Origin: Pseudodonghicola sp048268305
GTDB taxonomy: Bacteria > Pseudomonadota > Alphaproteobacteria > Rhodobacterales > Rhodobacteraceae
NCBI RefSeq assembly: GCF_048268305.1
Contig: NZ_JBLWVT010000001.1
Location: forward strand, 558,001 to 622,000
Direction: 5' to 3'
Length of the DNA stretch: 64,000 nucleotides
Below, piece by piece: positions 1 to 9,870 of this stretch (the first letter of the stretch is position 1; every line of letters starts with the position of its first letter). The translations under genes and the position numbers were made by a program. The notes under the pieces were generated by a model. That model saw nothing but the letters and a program-made list of their open reading frames with translations. It was not told the origin of the DNA and searched no databases.

Positions 1-402
1 TATGGCTATCGGACCAAGATGGGGCCGGCTTGGATGGTCGAAGGGTCTGCATCGCTGGCGGAATATCGCTGGGCGCAGCAGCGGGGCGGAAACAGTGCCA
101 AGATGCTGGCAAAGGCGCAGAAATATTCTGAAGACAGCAAAAAGACATTGAACGCCATGCTGGAGCATGGATCGGTCAAAGGATACGAGCAATATCAGAT
201 TGCCATGTATGGCGTGTTCCTTTTGGAGGAACGCTTCGGACAGGCATCTGTCCTGAATTATTGGCGTGCGATTGGGGCGAATGCCTCGTGGGAAAGTGCC
301 TTCCATTCTGCATTCGGACTATCGATGGGAGAGTACATGGGGCAATTCAAGACCATGCGTCTTGATCCCGCCAAAGCCATGGCCTTTCGTGCGGTAAAGT
401 AA
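1..402 (+). CDS. C-terminal part of a peptidase-MA-like (gluzincin-type) protein, 5' truncated by window edge
   Basis: The reading frame is open from the first base, so the start lies upstream of the window; 133 codons are visible. Near its start it reads GPAWMVEGSA, which resembles the segment after the zinc site in peptidase-MA-like proteins, where W-x-x-EG-x-A is common. No HEXXH is present in the visible part, so catalysis cannot be judged. The rest is a helix-rich tail ending in taa at 400-402. A GC-rich hairpin follows at 428-448. The family assignment is an inference from one short motif; otherwise this is a hypothetical protein. Confidence 0.5.
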   Translation, partial: YGYRTKMGPAWMVEGSASLAEYRWAQQRGGNSAKMLAKAQKYSEDSKKTLNAMLEHGSVKGYEQYQIAMYGVFLLEERFGQASVLNYWRAIGANASWESAFHSAFGLSMGEYMGQFKTMRLDPAKAMAFRAVK

Positions 403-427
403 CGCCAGATAATAGGTGGCAAAGACG

Positions 428-458
428 GGCCGGCATTCGATGCCGGCCTTCGTGTTTT
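428..458 (+). terminator. intrinsic terminator after the first gene
   Basis: A perfect 9-bp stem, GGCCGGCAT (428-436) with ATGCCGGCC (440-448), has a 3-base loop. It is followed by TTCGTGTTTT. It lies 26 bases after the stop of the first gene and separates it from the queC leader. Confidence 0.7.
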
Positions 459-583
459 CGCGGGGCCTGCCACGGCGTTCAGGTGGGCTGTCAAGCTGAT
501 CTCCCCCATCCGAAGGGCGTGCCTCCCATCCGGGGGGCAGATGCCTTGCGTTTTCGCGGCGTTCTCTGTAAGCCCCCCGCCAC

Positions 584-618
584 ACCGGTCGCAGCCTACC
601 CGGTTATCAAAACAAGGA
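584..618 (+). promoter_or_regulatory. preQ1-I riboswitch controlling queCDEF
   Basis: ACCGG (584-588) pairs with CCGGT (600-604). The loop begins TCGCAG (589-594), and C599 sits where the preQ1-recognising cytosine is in known aptamers. The A-rich tail ends ACAAGGA (612-618). Loop and tail are almost identical to the T. tengcongensis preQ1-I aptamer as I know it. The pseudoknot between loop 590-594 and tail 613-617 would bury the AAGGA Shine-Dalgarno, which lies 8 bases before the queC ATG at 627. This predicts translational shut-off of queC by preQ1. It also rules out upstream start codons for queC. Confidence 0.9.
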
Positions 619-626
619 CTGAAACG

Positions 627-1328
627 ATGAAAACTGCTGTTGTCTGCTCCGGCGGACTCGATTCCGTGTCGTTGGCCCATGTGCTGGCGGCGGAAAACTC
701 TCTCACACGACTGATCTCTTTCGATTACGGCCAAAGGCACCGGAAAGAGCTGGACTTCGCCGCCGCCTGTGCGGCGCGGCTCAAGGTGCCGCATCATGTG
801 ATCGACCTGCGATCGGTGGGGGCGGCGCTGACCGGCTCGGCCCTGACCGACGAGCTGGATGTGCCGGACGGCCATTACGCGGAAGAGACCATGCGGATCA
901 CCGTGGTCCCCAACCGCAACGCCATCATGCTGACCATCGCCTTCGGCATCGCCGCGGCGCAGGGGGATGACGCGGTGGCCACTGCCGTGCACGGCGGCGA
1001 TCACTTCATCTATCCTGATTGCCGTCCGGCCTTTACCGAGGCGTTTGACGCGATGCAGCGGGCGGCGCTTGACGGTTATGCCGATGTGCGCCTTTCCACC
1101 CCCTTCGTGCACCGCAGCAAGGCCGATATCGTCACCGCCGGCGCCAAGGCCGGCACGCCCTTTGAGCAGACCTGGTCCTGCTACAAGGGCGGCGAGGTAC
1201 ATTGCGGCCGGTGCGGCACCTGTGTCGAGCGGCGCGAGGCCTTCGACCTCGCCGGAGTCGAAGACCCGACGCCCTATGCCGATCCCGACTTCTGGCGTGC
1301 GGCGGTGGCGGCGCGGGGCGAGGCGTGA
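627..1328 (+). CDS. queC: 7-cyano-7-deazaguanine synthase QueC
   Basis: QueC converts 7-carboxy-7-deazaguanine to preQ0 using ATP and ammonia, the third step from GTP towards queuosine. The protein is 233 aa. It opens with the PP-loop ATPase motif SGGLDS (about residues 8-13) and ends with a zinc-binding Cys cluster of spacing C-x7-C-x2-C-x2-C, as in family members. The start at 627 is fixed by the riboswitch Shine-Dalgarno at 614-618. Its stop overlaps the queD start (TGATG), so queC, queD and queE are translationally coupled. Regulation is by the preQ1-I riboswitch. Confidence 0.97.
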   Translation: MKTAVVCSGGLDSVSLAHVLAAENSLTRLISFDYGQRHRKELDFAAACAARLKVPHHVIDLRSVGAALTGSALTDELDVPDGHYAEETMRITVVPNRNAIMLTIAFGIAAAQGDDAVATAVHGGDHFIYPDCRPAFTEAFDAMQRAALDGYADVRLSTPFVHRSKADIVTAGAKAGTPFEQTWSCYKGGEVHCGRCGTCVERREAFDLAGVEDPTPYADPDFWRAAVAARGEA

Positions 1329-1681
1329 TGCACAGGATCAGCAAGGAATTCCACTTCTCCGCCTCGCATCAGCTCTCCCATCTCGCCCCCGATCATCAAT
1401 GTGCCAGGCTGCATGGGCACAATTACATCGTGGTGGTCGAACTGGCGGCGGCCGAGCTGAACGCCGATGGCTTCGTGCGGGATTACCACGAACTGGCGCC
1501 GCTCAAGGCCTATATCGACGGGACTTTCGATCATCGGCACCTGAACGACGTGCTGCCCATGGCCTCCACCGCCGAGAACATGGCGCGGCATTTCTTCGAC
1601 TGGTGCCGCGCGCGTTGGCCCGAGGTGACGGCGGTGAAGGTCTCCGAGACCCCCAAGACCTGGGCGGAGTACCGGCCATGA
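1328..1681 (+). CDS. queD: 6-carboxy-5,6,7,8-tetrahydropterin synthase QueD
   Basis: QueD makes 6-carboxytetrahydropterin from dihydroneopterin triphosphate, the first committed step of the 7-deazaguanine pathway. The protein is 117 aa, normal for the family. The zinc ligands are visible as H14 and the HGH pair H29/H31, and C25 is the expected catalytic cysteine (motif DHQCARLHGHNY). Its start overlaps the queC stop, and its stop overlaps the queE start in an ATGA. Confidence 0.96.
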   Translation: MHRISKEFHFSASHQLSHLAPDHQCARLHGHNYIVVVELAAAELNADGFVRDYHELAPLKAYIDGTFDHRHLNDVLPMASTAENMARHFFDWCRARWPEVTAVKVSETPKTWAEYRP

Positions 1682-2385
1682 CCCTGCGGATATCCGAGAT
1701 TTTCGGGCCGACCATCCAGGGCGAGGGGACGCTGATCGGCGTGCCCACCGTCTTCGTGCGGGCGGGGGGCTGCGATTACCGCTGTGTCTGGTGCGACAGC
1801 CTGCATGCGGTGGACAGCGCCTATCGGGCAGACTGGGCGCCGATGACGCCCGAGGCGATCTGGGCCGAGGTGCAGCGCCTATCCTCCGGCCAGCCGCTGG
1901 TGGTCTCGATTTCGGGCGGCAATCCGGCGATCCAGGATTTCGCGCCGCTGATCGCCCTGGGCCGGGCCGAGGGCTATGGCTTTGCCTGCGAAACCCAGGG
2001 CTCGGTGGCACGCGACTGGTTTGCCGATCTCGACACCCTGGTGCTCAGCCCCAAGCCGCCGTCATCGGGCCAGGTGGTGGATTGGGCGGCTTTTGATGCC
2101 TGCCTTGCGGCGGCGGGGCAGGGGCCGCAGGTGGGGATGAAGATCGTGATCTTCGACGAAGTGGATTACCTCTGGGCGCGGGAGGTGGCGCAACGTTACC
2201 CCGACCTGCCGCTTTATCTGCAACCCGGGAACCCTGAGGTCGACCCGGAGCGCCCGGTCGATCTGACTGCGGCGCTCGCCCGGCTGGAAGGGCTGATCGA
2301 CCGGGTCACCGCCGACCGATGGTTCCGCCCCCGGGTGTTGCCGCAGCTTCATATGCTGGTCTGGGGCAACAAGCGCGGCGTCTGA
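1678..2385 (+). CDS. queE: 7-carboxy-7-deazaguanine synthase QueE
   Basis: QueE is a radical-SAM enzyme that contracts the 6-carboxytetrahydropterin ring to 7-carboxy-7-deazaguanine. At 235 aa it shows the N-terminal GPTIQGEG signature and the 4Fe-4S cysteines C32, C36 and C39 (CDYRCVWC, C-x3-C-x2-C). It is the third gene of the que operon, starting within the last codons of queD. A much longer upstream extension of the frame lies inside queC and queD and is not coding. Confidence 0.96.
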   Translation: MTLRISEIFGPTIQGEGTLIGVPTVFVRAGGCDYRCVWCDSLHAVDSAYRADWAPMTPEAIWAEVQRLSSGQPLVVSISGGNPAIQDFAPLIALGRAEGYGFACETQGSVARDWFADLDTLVLSPKPPSSGQVVDWAAFDACLAAAGQGPQVGMKIVIFDEVDYLWAREVAQRYPDLPLYLQPGNPEVDPERPVDLTAALARLEGLIDRVTADRWFRPRVLPQLHMLVWGNKRGV

Positions 2386-2406
2386 CGACAGTTTAGGAGA
2401 CAGATC

Positions 2407-2871
2407 ATGACCAATTCGATCTACAAGGATCTCAAGCAACTGGGCGGCGCCACCGTGCTGCCCGCAAACCCCGATGAGGCGGTGCTGGAGCGGGTGCAGA
2501 ACCCGCAGGCGGATGTGACCTATAACGTCCGCTTCACCGCGCCCGAGTTCACCTCGCTCTGCCCGATGACGGGGCAGCCGGACTTTGCTCATCTGGTGAT
2601 CGACTATGTGCCGGGGAACTGGCTGGTAGAGAGCAAATCGCTGAAGCTCTACCTCGGCGCCTTTCGCAATCACGGCGCCTTTCACGAGGATTGCACCGTG
2701 TCGATCGGCCGGCGGCTGGCAGAGTTTCTGGCGCCGCAATGGCTGCGCATCGGCGGCTATTGGTATCCGCGCGGCGGCATCCCGATCGACGTCTTCTGGC
2801 AGACGGGTCCGATGCCGGAAGGTGTCTGGATTCCCGATCAGGGGGTGCCGCCCTATCGCGGTCGGGGATAG
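2407..2871 (+). CDS. queF: NADPH-dependent preQ0 reductase QueF (short type)
   Basis: QueF reduces the nitrile of preQ0 to the aminomethyl group of preQ1, the ligand sensed by the riboswitch upstream. The protein is 154 aa, the short single-domain type. The catalytic cysteine C52 lies in TSLCPMTGQPDF, and the substrate motif ESKSLKLYL with FRNH follows. Its own Shine-Dalgarno (AGGAGA) precedes the ATG; the gap to queE is 21 bases. With queCDE this completes the route from the pterin precursor to preQ1 and closes a feedback loop. Confidence 0.97.
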   Translation: MTNSIYKDLKQLGGATVLPANPDEAVLERVQNPQADVTYNVRFTAPEFTSLCPMTGQPDFAHLVIDYVPGNWLVESKSLKLYLGAFRNHGAFHEDCTVSIGRRLAEFLAPQWLRIGGYWYPRGGIPIDVFWQTGPMPEGVWIPDQGVPPYRGRG

Positions 2872-2894
2872 GCCAGTCGCCCATCGTCAAAGAA

Positions 2895-2926
2895 AAACGG
2901 GCCGGAGCATCGCTCCGGGCCGTTTT
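2895..2926. terminator. bidirectional terminator between queF and the sulfate activation gene
   Basis: A 12-bp stem with one G-G mismatch (2897-2908 with 2912-2923) is flanked by A5 on the left and T4 on the right. It can therefore end transcription from both convergent genes. Confidence 0.8.
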
Positions 2927-2948
2927 CTTTTCTTCAGGGATGGCGCGA

Positions 2949-4667
<1,719 letters not shown>

Positions 4668-4843
4668 TTCAAATCTCTCGACTTCGGTTGTTCGGTCGGG
4701 CCCGCGGCCGGGTCGTTGGCGGCATAGCCCTGCTTCCAATTAAAAGTCCAGTAGTCGTTGGGGGATTTCTACCGGGAATAGGTGGTTATAGCACAGTTTT
4801 CGCGGCTTTTCGCCGGTTTGGCGCCCGGGCGAGCGAGGCTGCA

Positions 4844-6553
4844 TCATTCGCGCGCGGGGATGGCGGGGGCCTGCGCGACCGCGGGGCCGGGCGTCAGGTG
4901 GTCCAGCATGCTGCCGTCCTTGAGCGGCAGCGCCTTCAGGGGGGCAGGGCGGCCGCGCAGGTCTAGCTCGATCAGCGGCAATGGCGCGGTGTCGATCCCG
5001 GCGGCCTCGAGCAGCGGGGCGGAGATCAGGAATTCGACTTCAAGATCGCGGGTGCGCCCCTCCAGCCGGCTGGCGGTATTGACGGTGTCGCCGATGATGG
5101 TGCGGGGGGCATTGCCGGCGGCGCCGATCTCTCCCAGCACCAGATCGCCCAGATGCAGGCCGACGCCGATGCGGATCGGTGGCACGCCTTCCCGTTCGAG
5201 TTCCGCGTTGAAGGTGGTGAGCGCCATGCTCAGCCCGCGGGCGGCCCGCAGCGCGGCGCGGGCAGAGCTTTGCATATCCTCGGTCTCGAAGACGGCCAGC
5301 AGCCCGTCGCCGAGGTATTTGTCGACGCTGCCGCCAGCCTCGAGGATCGGCGGCACGATGGCGTCGAAGAAGCGATTTAGCAGGAACACCACGTCATAGG
5401 GCAATTGCCCCGCGGTGCGGGCGGTGAAACCGCGCATGTCGAGAAACAGGATCGCCAGTTGCCGTTCTTGCCCGCGGCTGGCATGGGCGCGGTCACGGCG
5501 CCCGTCCGGGCGGAAGACGCGAAACACCGTCATCGGATGGGTCGGACGGATCTGGCAGGCCAGCCGGGTATTGGGACCGGCGTTCACCGCCCGCAGGCTG
5601 TTGGCCTCGGCAGGGCTGGGCGGAGCGAGGAATTCGCCTCCCGCCTCGATCACCACCCGGCAGGTGGTGCAGCGCCCGCGCCCGCCACAGAGCGCGGTAT
5701 GCGGCACCCCGTGCAGCTGCGACATCTCCAGCAGGGTCAGACCGCAGGGTGAGGTGGTTTCGGGCCCGTTGACATAGCGGATCCTGACCGAACAGCGCCG
5801 CCGCAGCAGCCGGCGCAACAGATGGATCACGGCCGCTAGCAACAAGAGCGCCAGGAACACCTCTCGGCCATGAAGCTCAATCCCGGCTAGGGACTGGAAG
5901 ACCTGGCGGTCGGGCCAGTGAAATCGGGCCATCTCCAGCGTCCGGGCGGCCGGATCGGCGAAGACTTCGGTGATCCGGCGGCCTTCGGTCATGAAGCCGG
6001 CCAGCGCATAGGCGGGGATCAGCATGGCCAGCCCGCTCCAGAGCGGAGCAAGGCGGTTCCACCATGGTTTGCTCCGCAGCCAGAAATGCAGCCCGACGCA
6101 GCCATGAACCCAGACCGTCAGCAGCAACAGCGCCTGCGTCCAGCCATCGGCGGTGTTCCAGATCAGCGCGATCAGATAGTCCATCTGGTCATTGACGCCA
6201 TAGAGCGCATGGGCCAGTCGGGTATGGGTGATATGCGAGATCAACAGCAAGGGGATCGCTAGGCCCGAGACGAACTGCAGCGCGTTCCACCAGGGCATCC
6301 GCAGGCTGCGCCGCGCCGCCAGGCTGTAAAGCGCCAGCGCCGCATGGACCAAAAGGGCTGTGTAAAGGATCACCGTGCCGGTCAGGCTGCGTGTGACGAT
6401 CTCGCGCAGCATCTGTCCCGTCTCCAGCCATTGCGGCGAAAACAGCCCGAGCCCGATGTTGAGCAGGTGGAACAGCACGAAGGTGAAGAGCACCAGACCG
6501 CTCGCGATCCGCGCCCTTGTCATCCAATTGCCCCGCCAAAGCTGTGCGGTCAC
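4844..6553 (-). CDS. class III adenylate/guanylate cyclase with membrane haem-type anchor and 2Fe-2S domain
   Basis: The protein is 569 aa from a GTG at 6553, which has GGGAGAG five bases upstream. Residues about 15-250 form several membrane helices rich in histidine (H29, H70, H107, H110, H115, H150, H156), like a dihaem-b SdhC-type anchor. Residues about 255-345 are a plant-type ferredoxin domain with C289, C295, C298 and C333. From about 365 comes a class III cyclase domain with metal aspartates D372 (FLDMRGF) and D416 (KYLGDG). The layout recalls redox-regulated CyaC of Sinorhizobium. Inferred role: make cyclic nucleotide in response to quinone or redox state. Substrate and haem loading are not proven by sequence. 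Confidence 0.88.
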   Translation of the reverse strand: MTAQLWRGNWMTRARIASGLVLFTFVLFHLLNIGLGLFSPQWLETGQMLREIVTRSLTGTVILYTALLVHAALALYSLAARRSLRMPWWNALQFVSGLAIPLLLISHITHTRLAHALYGVNDQMDYLIALIWNTADGWTQALLLLTVWVHGCVGLHFWLRSKPWWNRLAPLWSGLAMLIPAYALAGFMTEGRRITEVFADPAARTLEMARFHWPDRQVFQSLAGIELHGREVFLALLLLAAVIHLLRRLLRRRCSVRIRYVNGPETTSPCGLTLLEMSQLHGVPHTALCGGRGRCTTCRVVIEAGGEFLAPPSPAEANSLRAVNAGPNTRLACQIRPTHPMTVFRVFRPDGRRDRAHASRGQERQLAILFLDMRGFTARTAGQLPYDVVFLLNRFFDAIVPPILEAGGSVDKYLGDGLLAVFETEDMQSSARAALRAARGLSMALTTFNAELEREGVPPIRIGVGLHLGDLVLGEIGAAGNAPRTIIGDTVNTASRLEGRTRDLEVEFLISAPLLEAAGIDTAPLPLIELDLRGRPAPLKALPLKDGSMLDHLTPGPAVAQAPAIPARE

Positions 6554-6714
6554 GGGGTCTCTCCCTGTTCTTTGCTGTTGCCGCAAAGTCTGCGGCGCAG
6601 CGGACGCCGGGTCAACTGTCGCCGCCGCACAGAGGCCGTGCGACGGACCAGAGCCCAAGGGCAGGGCGGGCGCGTTCGTTCGGTGTATCTCGTCTGCCGC
6701 GGCTAACCGGGGTT

Positions 6715-7227
6715 TCAGCCCGCGCGGGGCGAGCGGAAGACGTCGTTCAAATAGGCCGCGTCCTGAATTCGAAAATGCGTGGTGCCCACCTTTTCGAAGC
6801 CCCGGGCCAGATAGAAGCCGATGGCGGGCGTGTTCTCGGAATTCGTGGTCAGCCAGATCGTCGGGCTGCCGGTGGTACGGGCATGGTCCAGCGCAGCGTC
6901 CAACAGGGCCTTGCCGATGCCTTTGCCATGGTGGCGTGGCTGGACGTAGAGCGTGGAGAGCTCGGTGGGGAAGCAACCTTCGACGGGGGCAGGGCTGTCG
7001 GCGGTGATGCGGGTGAACCCGTCGAGCCCGTCTTCGTTTTCCGATACGATGAAATGTTCCTTGGGATCGTCCAGCAGCGCGCTGAACTTTTCCGTGGTGA
7101 ATTCGCTCAAGGCGAAATCGGCGAAAAAGGCATTCACGCCCCGGCGAATATAGGTTCCCAGCCAGACCTCGATCGAGATCGCCGCGAGAGACGAGGCGTC
7201 AGAGGGGCGGGCGATCCGCAAGGTCAT
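6715..7227 (-). CDS. GNAT family N-acetyltransferase
   Basis: The 170-aa protein has the GNAT fold. The acetyl-CoA pyrophosphate loop reads RHHGKGIGKAL near residue 100, after strand LSTLYV, and the C-terminal motif is FYLARGFEKVG. Such proteins acetylate amines or protein N-termini; the substrate cannot be read from sequence. It is monocistronic in appearance, 161 bases upstream of the cyclase gene start and on the same strand. No strong Shine-Dalgarno is seen before the ATG. Confidence 0.85.
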   Translation of the reverse strand: MTLRIARPSDASSLAAISIEVWLGTYIRRGVNAFFADFALSEFTTEKFSALLDDPKEHFIVSENEDGLDGFTRITADSPAPVEGCFPTELSTLYVQPRHHGKGIGKALLDAALDHARTTGSPTIWLTTNSENTPAIGFYLARGFEKVGTTHFRIQDAAYLNDVFRSPRAG

Positions 7228-7371
7228 TTGAATTCCGGCCAGCTAGAGGTTCTCGCACCATCTAAAGATGTCCGGCGAAGGGTGGCAAGGGGGCCGTCTG
7301 CTGTCGTCTCGGCGGGGCGCCCTGGGGCGCACCCGCCTGCTTCTTGTGTGCTACGCCGGGGGCGAGGCGCG

Positions 7372-8316
7372 TCAGTCGTTCTGCGCGGCGAGCCAATGCT
7401 CGGCGTCGAGCGCCGCCATGCAGCCCATGCCGGCCGAGGTCACCGCCTGGCGATATTTATGATCGGTCAGATCGCCGGCGGCGAAGACGCCGGGCACCGA
7501 GGTGGCGGTGGAACCGGGCTGGACCGAGACATAGCCGCCGTTGTGCAGGTCGAGCTGATCCTTGACCAGTTCCGAGGCCGGCGCGTGACCGATGGCGACG
7601 AAAACCCCCTTGCAGGGGATTTCGCTGATCTCGCCGCTGCGCACGTCCCTGACCTTGATGCCGGTGACGCCCTTGGGAGACGCTTCGCCCACGACCTCTT
7701 CCAGCTCGTGATGCCAGAGCGGGTGGATCTTGGGGTTCTTCATCAGCCGGTCGATCAGGATCTTTTCCGCCCGCAGCTCGTCGCGGCGATGGATCAGCGT
7801 CACTTTCGAGGCGAAGTTGGTCAGGAACAGCGCCTCTTCCACGGCGGTATTGCCGCCGCCGATCACCACGATCTCCTGGCCGCGATAGAAGAAGCCATCA
7901 CAGGTGGCGCAGGCCGAGACGCCGAAGCCCTTGTAGGCCTCTTCCGACGGCAGCCCCAGCCATTTGGCGCGGGCGCCGGTGGCCAGGATCACCGCGTCGG
8001 CGGTATAGGTGGTGCCGCTGTCCCCCTTGGCGGTGAAGGGGCGTTTCGACAGGTCGAGATCGGTGATGATGTCGCCGATGATCTCGCAGCCCATCGCTTG
8101 GGCGTGCTCCTGCATCTTCACCATCAGGTCGGGGCCCTGCACCTCGGTGAAGCCGGGGAAGTTTTCGACCTCAGTGGTGGTGGTGAGCTGGCCGCCGGGC
8201 TCAAGCCCCTGCACCAGGATCGGCGACAGCATGGCGCGGCTGGCATAGATGCCGGCGGTATAGCCGGCCGGGCCGGAGCCGATGATCAGAACCCGGGTGT
8301 GGCGCGTGTCAGTCAT
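7372..8316 (-). CDS. trxB: thioredoxin-disulfide reductase
   Basis: TrxB passes electrons from NADPH through FAD to thioredoxin. The 314-aa protein has the FAD-binding GSGPAGYTAG motif near residue 13, the redox-active pair C136/C139 in CATCDGFF, and the NADPH-binding GGGNTAVEEA near 153. Length and motif order match low-molecular-weight bacterial TrxB. It is transcribed away from the Lrp gene, with which it shares a 261-base intergenic region carrying a 14-bp palindrome. Confidence 0.97.
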   Translation of the reverse strand: MTDTRHTRVLIIGSGPAGYTAGIYASRAMLSPILVQGLEPGGQLTTTTEVENFPGFTEVQGPDLMVKMQEHAQAMGCEIIGDIITDLDLSKRPFTAKGDSGTTYTADAVILATGARAKWLGLPSEEAYKGFGVSACATCDGFFYRGQEIVVIGGGNTAVEEALFLTNFASKVTLIHRRDELRAEKILIDRLMKNPKIHPLWHHELEEVVGEASPKGVTGIKVRDVRSGEISEIPCKGVFVAIGHAPASELVKDQLDLHNGGYVSVQPGSTATSVPGVFAAGDLTDHKYRQAVTSAGMGCMAALDAEHWLAAQND

Positions 8317-8495
8317 GATATCCCCATAGATTTCCGCGCGGCGCTCTGGCCGCCAACTTTGACATGGGATATAGCCGCGCCGGCAGGACGCTTAAAGCCC
8401 CAAGGGCATCGTGCCCTGACTGCAGCCGGCCAGGTCCACCCCGCCCCGATCGGGGAACTTGCACAGCTTCGTGGCATTGATCCTCAGGAACCATG

Positions 8496-8509
8496 ACGCA
8501 ATATTGCGT
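8496..8509. promoter_or_regulatory. 14-bp perfect palindrome, probable Lrp-type operator
   Basis: ACGCAATATTGCGT is a perfect palindrome in the trxB-lrp intergenic region, 69 bases before the lrp ATG. A further half-site ATTGCGC lies at about 8523-8529. Lrp/AsnC proteins usually autoregulate through such sites; binding here is inferred. Confidence 0.55.
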
Positions 8510-8577
8510 TGCGGCGAAAGATTATTGCGCGTGCCCGGCGTGCTGCTATAAGAAACGCAACTTTAGGGGAGCATTTC

Positions 8578-9078
8578 ATGGCGACCACACGACTCGACCC
8601 GATTGATCGCAAGATCCTGTCGGAACTGCAGGCCGATGGCCGGATGACCAATGTCGAACTGGCCAAACGCGTCGGCATCTCGGCGCCGCCTTGCCTGCGC
8701 CGCGTGCGCACGCTGGAGGAATCGGGGCTGATCCGCGGCTATCATGCCGACGTCAATGCCCGTGATCTGGGGTTCGAGGTTCAGGTTTTTGCCATGGTCG
8801 GGCTCGACAGCCAGGCCGAGGTTGAACTCAGCGCCTTCGAAGAGCGCTGCCGGAATTGGCCGCTGGTTCGCGAATGCCACATGCTGAATGGCGAGGTCGA
8901 CTTCATCCTGAAATGCGTCGCCCCCGATCTCAGCAGTTTCCAGAGCTTCCTGACCGGCGAGCTGCTGACCACGCCGAACGTGGCCAGCGTCAAGACCTCG
9001 CTGGTGATCCGCTGCGCCAAGGACGAACCGGGCGTCCCCTTCGACGTTCTGGAAGAACGGCTGAGCCGCAGCGCCTGA
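8578..9078 (+). CDS. Lrp/AsnC family transcriptional regulator
   Basis: The 166-aa protein has an N-terminal winged helix-turn-helix (LDPIDRKILSELQ, then NVELAKRVGISAPPCLRRVR) and a C-terminal RAM ligand-binding domain from about residue 70. This is the standard Lrp/AsnC architecture, responding to amino acids or related metabolites. The ATG at 8578 follows AGGGGAG with good spacing. It diverges from trxB; shared control of trxB is plausible but not shown by sequence. Confidence 0.93.
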   Translation: MATTRLDPIDRKILSELQADGRMTNVELAKRVGISAPPCLRRVRTLEESGLIRGYHADVNARDLGFEVQVFAMVGLDSQAEVELSAFEERCRNWPLVRECHMLNGEVDFILKCVAPDLSSFQSFLTGELLTTPNVASVKTSLVIRCAKDEPGVPFDVLEERLSRSA

Positions 9079-9084
9079 GGCGGC

Positions 9085-9870
9085 TTAGCTGGCGATCGCG
9101 TTGATCTCGCCGTCGCCGGTGCGCGCGAAGGCCTGCGGGCCGAAAGCGTGCAGATCCCGCAGATGCGGGAAGAGGGTGAGGAAGATCTCCCGCATCGCCG
9201 GGCTGGTCGTCCGGAATGCGTTGGCGCCGGGGTGATAGGTTTCGAACTCCAGCCCGCCGACACGGATCACCGCATGACGCGGCAGCATCAGGTGATAGAC
9301 CTGCACCGCCGTCGGCGGCGCGGTTTCGATCACATTCATGCCATCGACGAATTCCTGAACCGAGGTCAGCAAGGGGTTGCCGCCCGCCAGGGTGCGCAGG
9401 TGTATCGGGGTTTTCAGCAGCCGGGCCGAGGGGCCGATCAGCACGTCGGACATCGGCGTCTGCATTCCGAAGCTATCGGCCAGGATGCGGATCAGCCGAT
9501 GATAGCGACCGCGGGCGTCGGGGCGGCCGGGAACGATGGTGGTGCAGCCCTTCCAGGTCAACCTTTCGGCCTGGCCGTCGCGGGTCAGGATCATGTCGCC
9601 GGGCAGCAGATCCTCGACCGCGACCGGGCCGCAGTCGGTTTCCACCATCGAGCGGCGGGTAAAGGCGCAGAAGGCATTTTCGAACAACGGCAGCGCCGGG
9701 GCGATATGGGTGCTGTCGACGATGTCGCCATTCGGGGCGAGCGTGCTGATTTCATAGCGGCGCAGTTGCGGCCGGCTGTGGGCGCGCAGGGCGGCGGGAT
9801 CCTGCAGCAGCGGGGAAACTTCGGTGGCATTCTTGACTGCACGAGTCAGGGAATGGGGGATAATCGTCAT
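9085..9870 (-). CDS. stand-alone Hint-domain protein
   Basis: The 261-aa protein carries a Hedgehog/intein (Hint) module from about residue 65. It begins with the segment CAFTRRSMVET, followed by VAVEDLLPGDMILTRDG, which matches the start of Hint_2 domains where C is the splicing or cleavage residue. The histidine-rich block HLMLPRHAVIRV is typical of the second half. Such stand-alone Hint proteins are common in Rhodobacteraceae, with unknown function. It is convergent with lrp (6 bases between stops). Self-cleavage at C is inferred from family knowledge. Confidence 0.8.
   Translation of the reverse strand: MTIIPHSLTRAVKNATEVSPLLQDPAALRAHSRPQLRRYEISTLAPNGDIVDSTHIAPALPLFENAFCAFTRRSMVETDCGPVAVEDLLPGDMILTRDGQAERLTWKGCTTIVPGRPDARGRYHRLIRILADSFGMQTPMSDVLIGPSARLLKTPIHLRTLAGGNPLLTSVQEFVDGMNVIETAPPTAVQVYHLMLPRHAVIRVGGLEFETYHPGANAFRTTSPAMREIFLTLFPHLRDLHAFGPQAFARTGDGEINAIAS

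Noticed and set aside
483..626. Upstream extension of the queC frame
   Set aside because: It covers the preQ1-I riboswitch and lacks a ribosome-binding site of its own; the ATG at 627 is set by the riboswitch tail.
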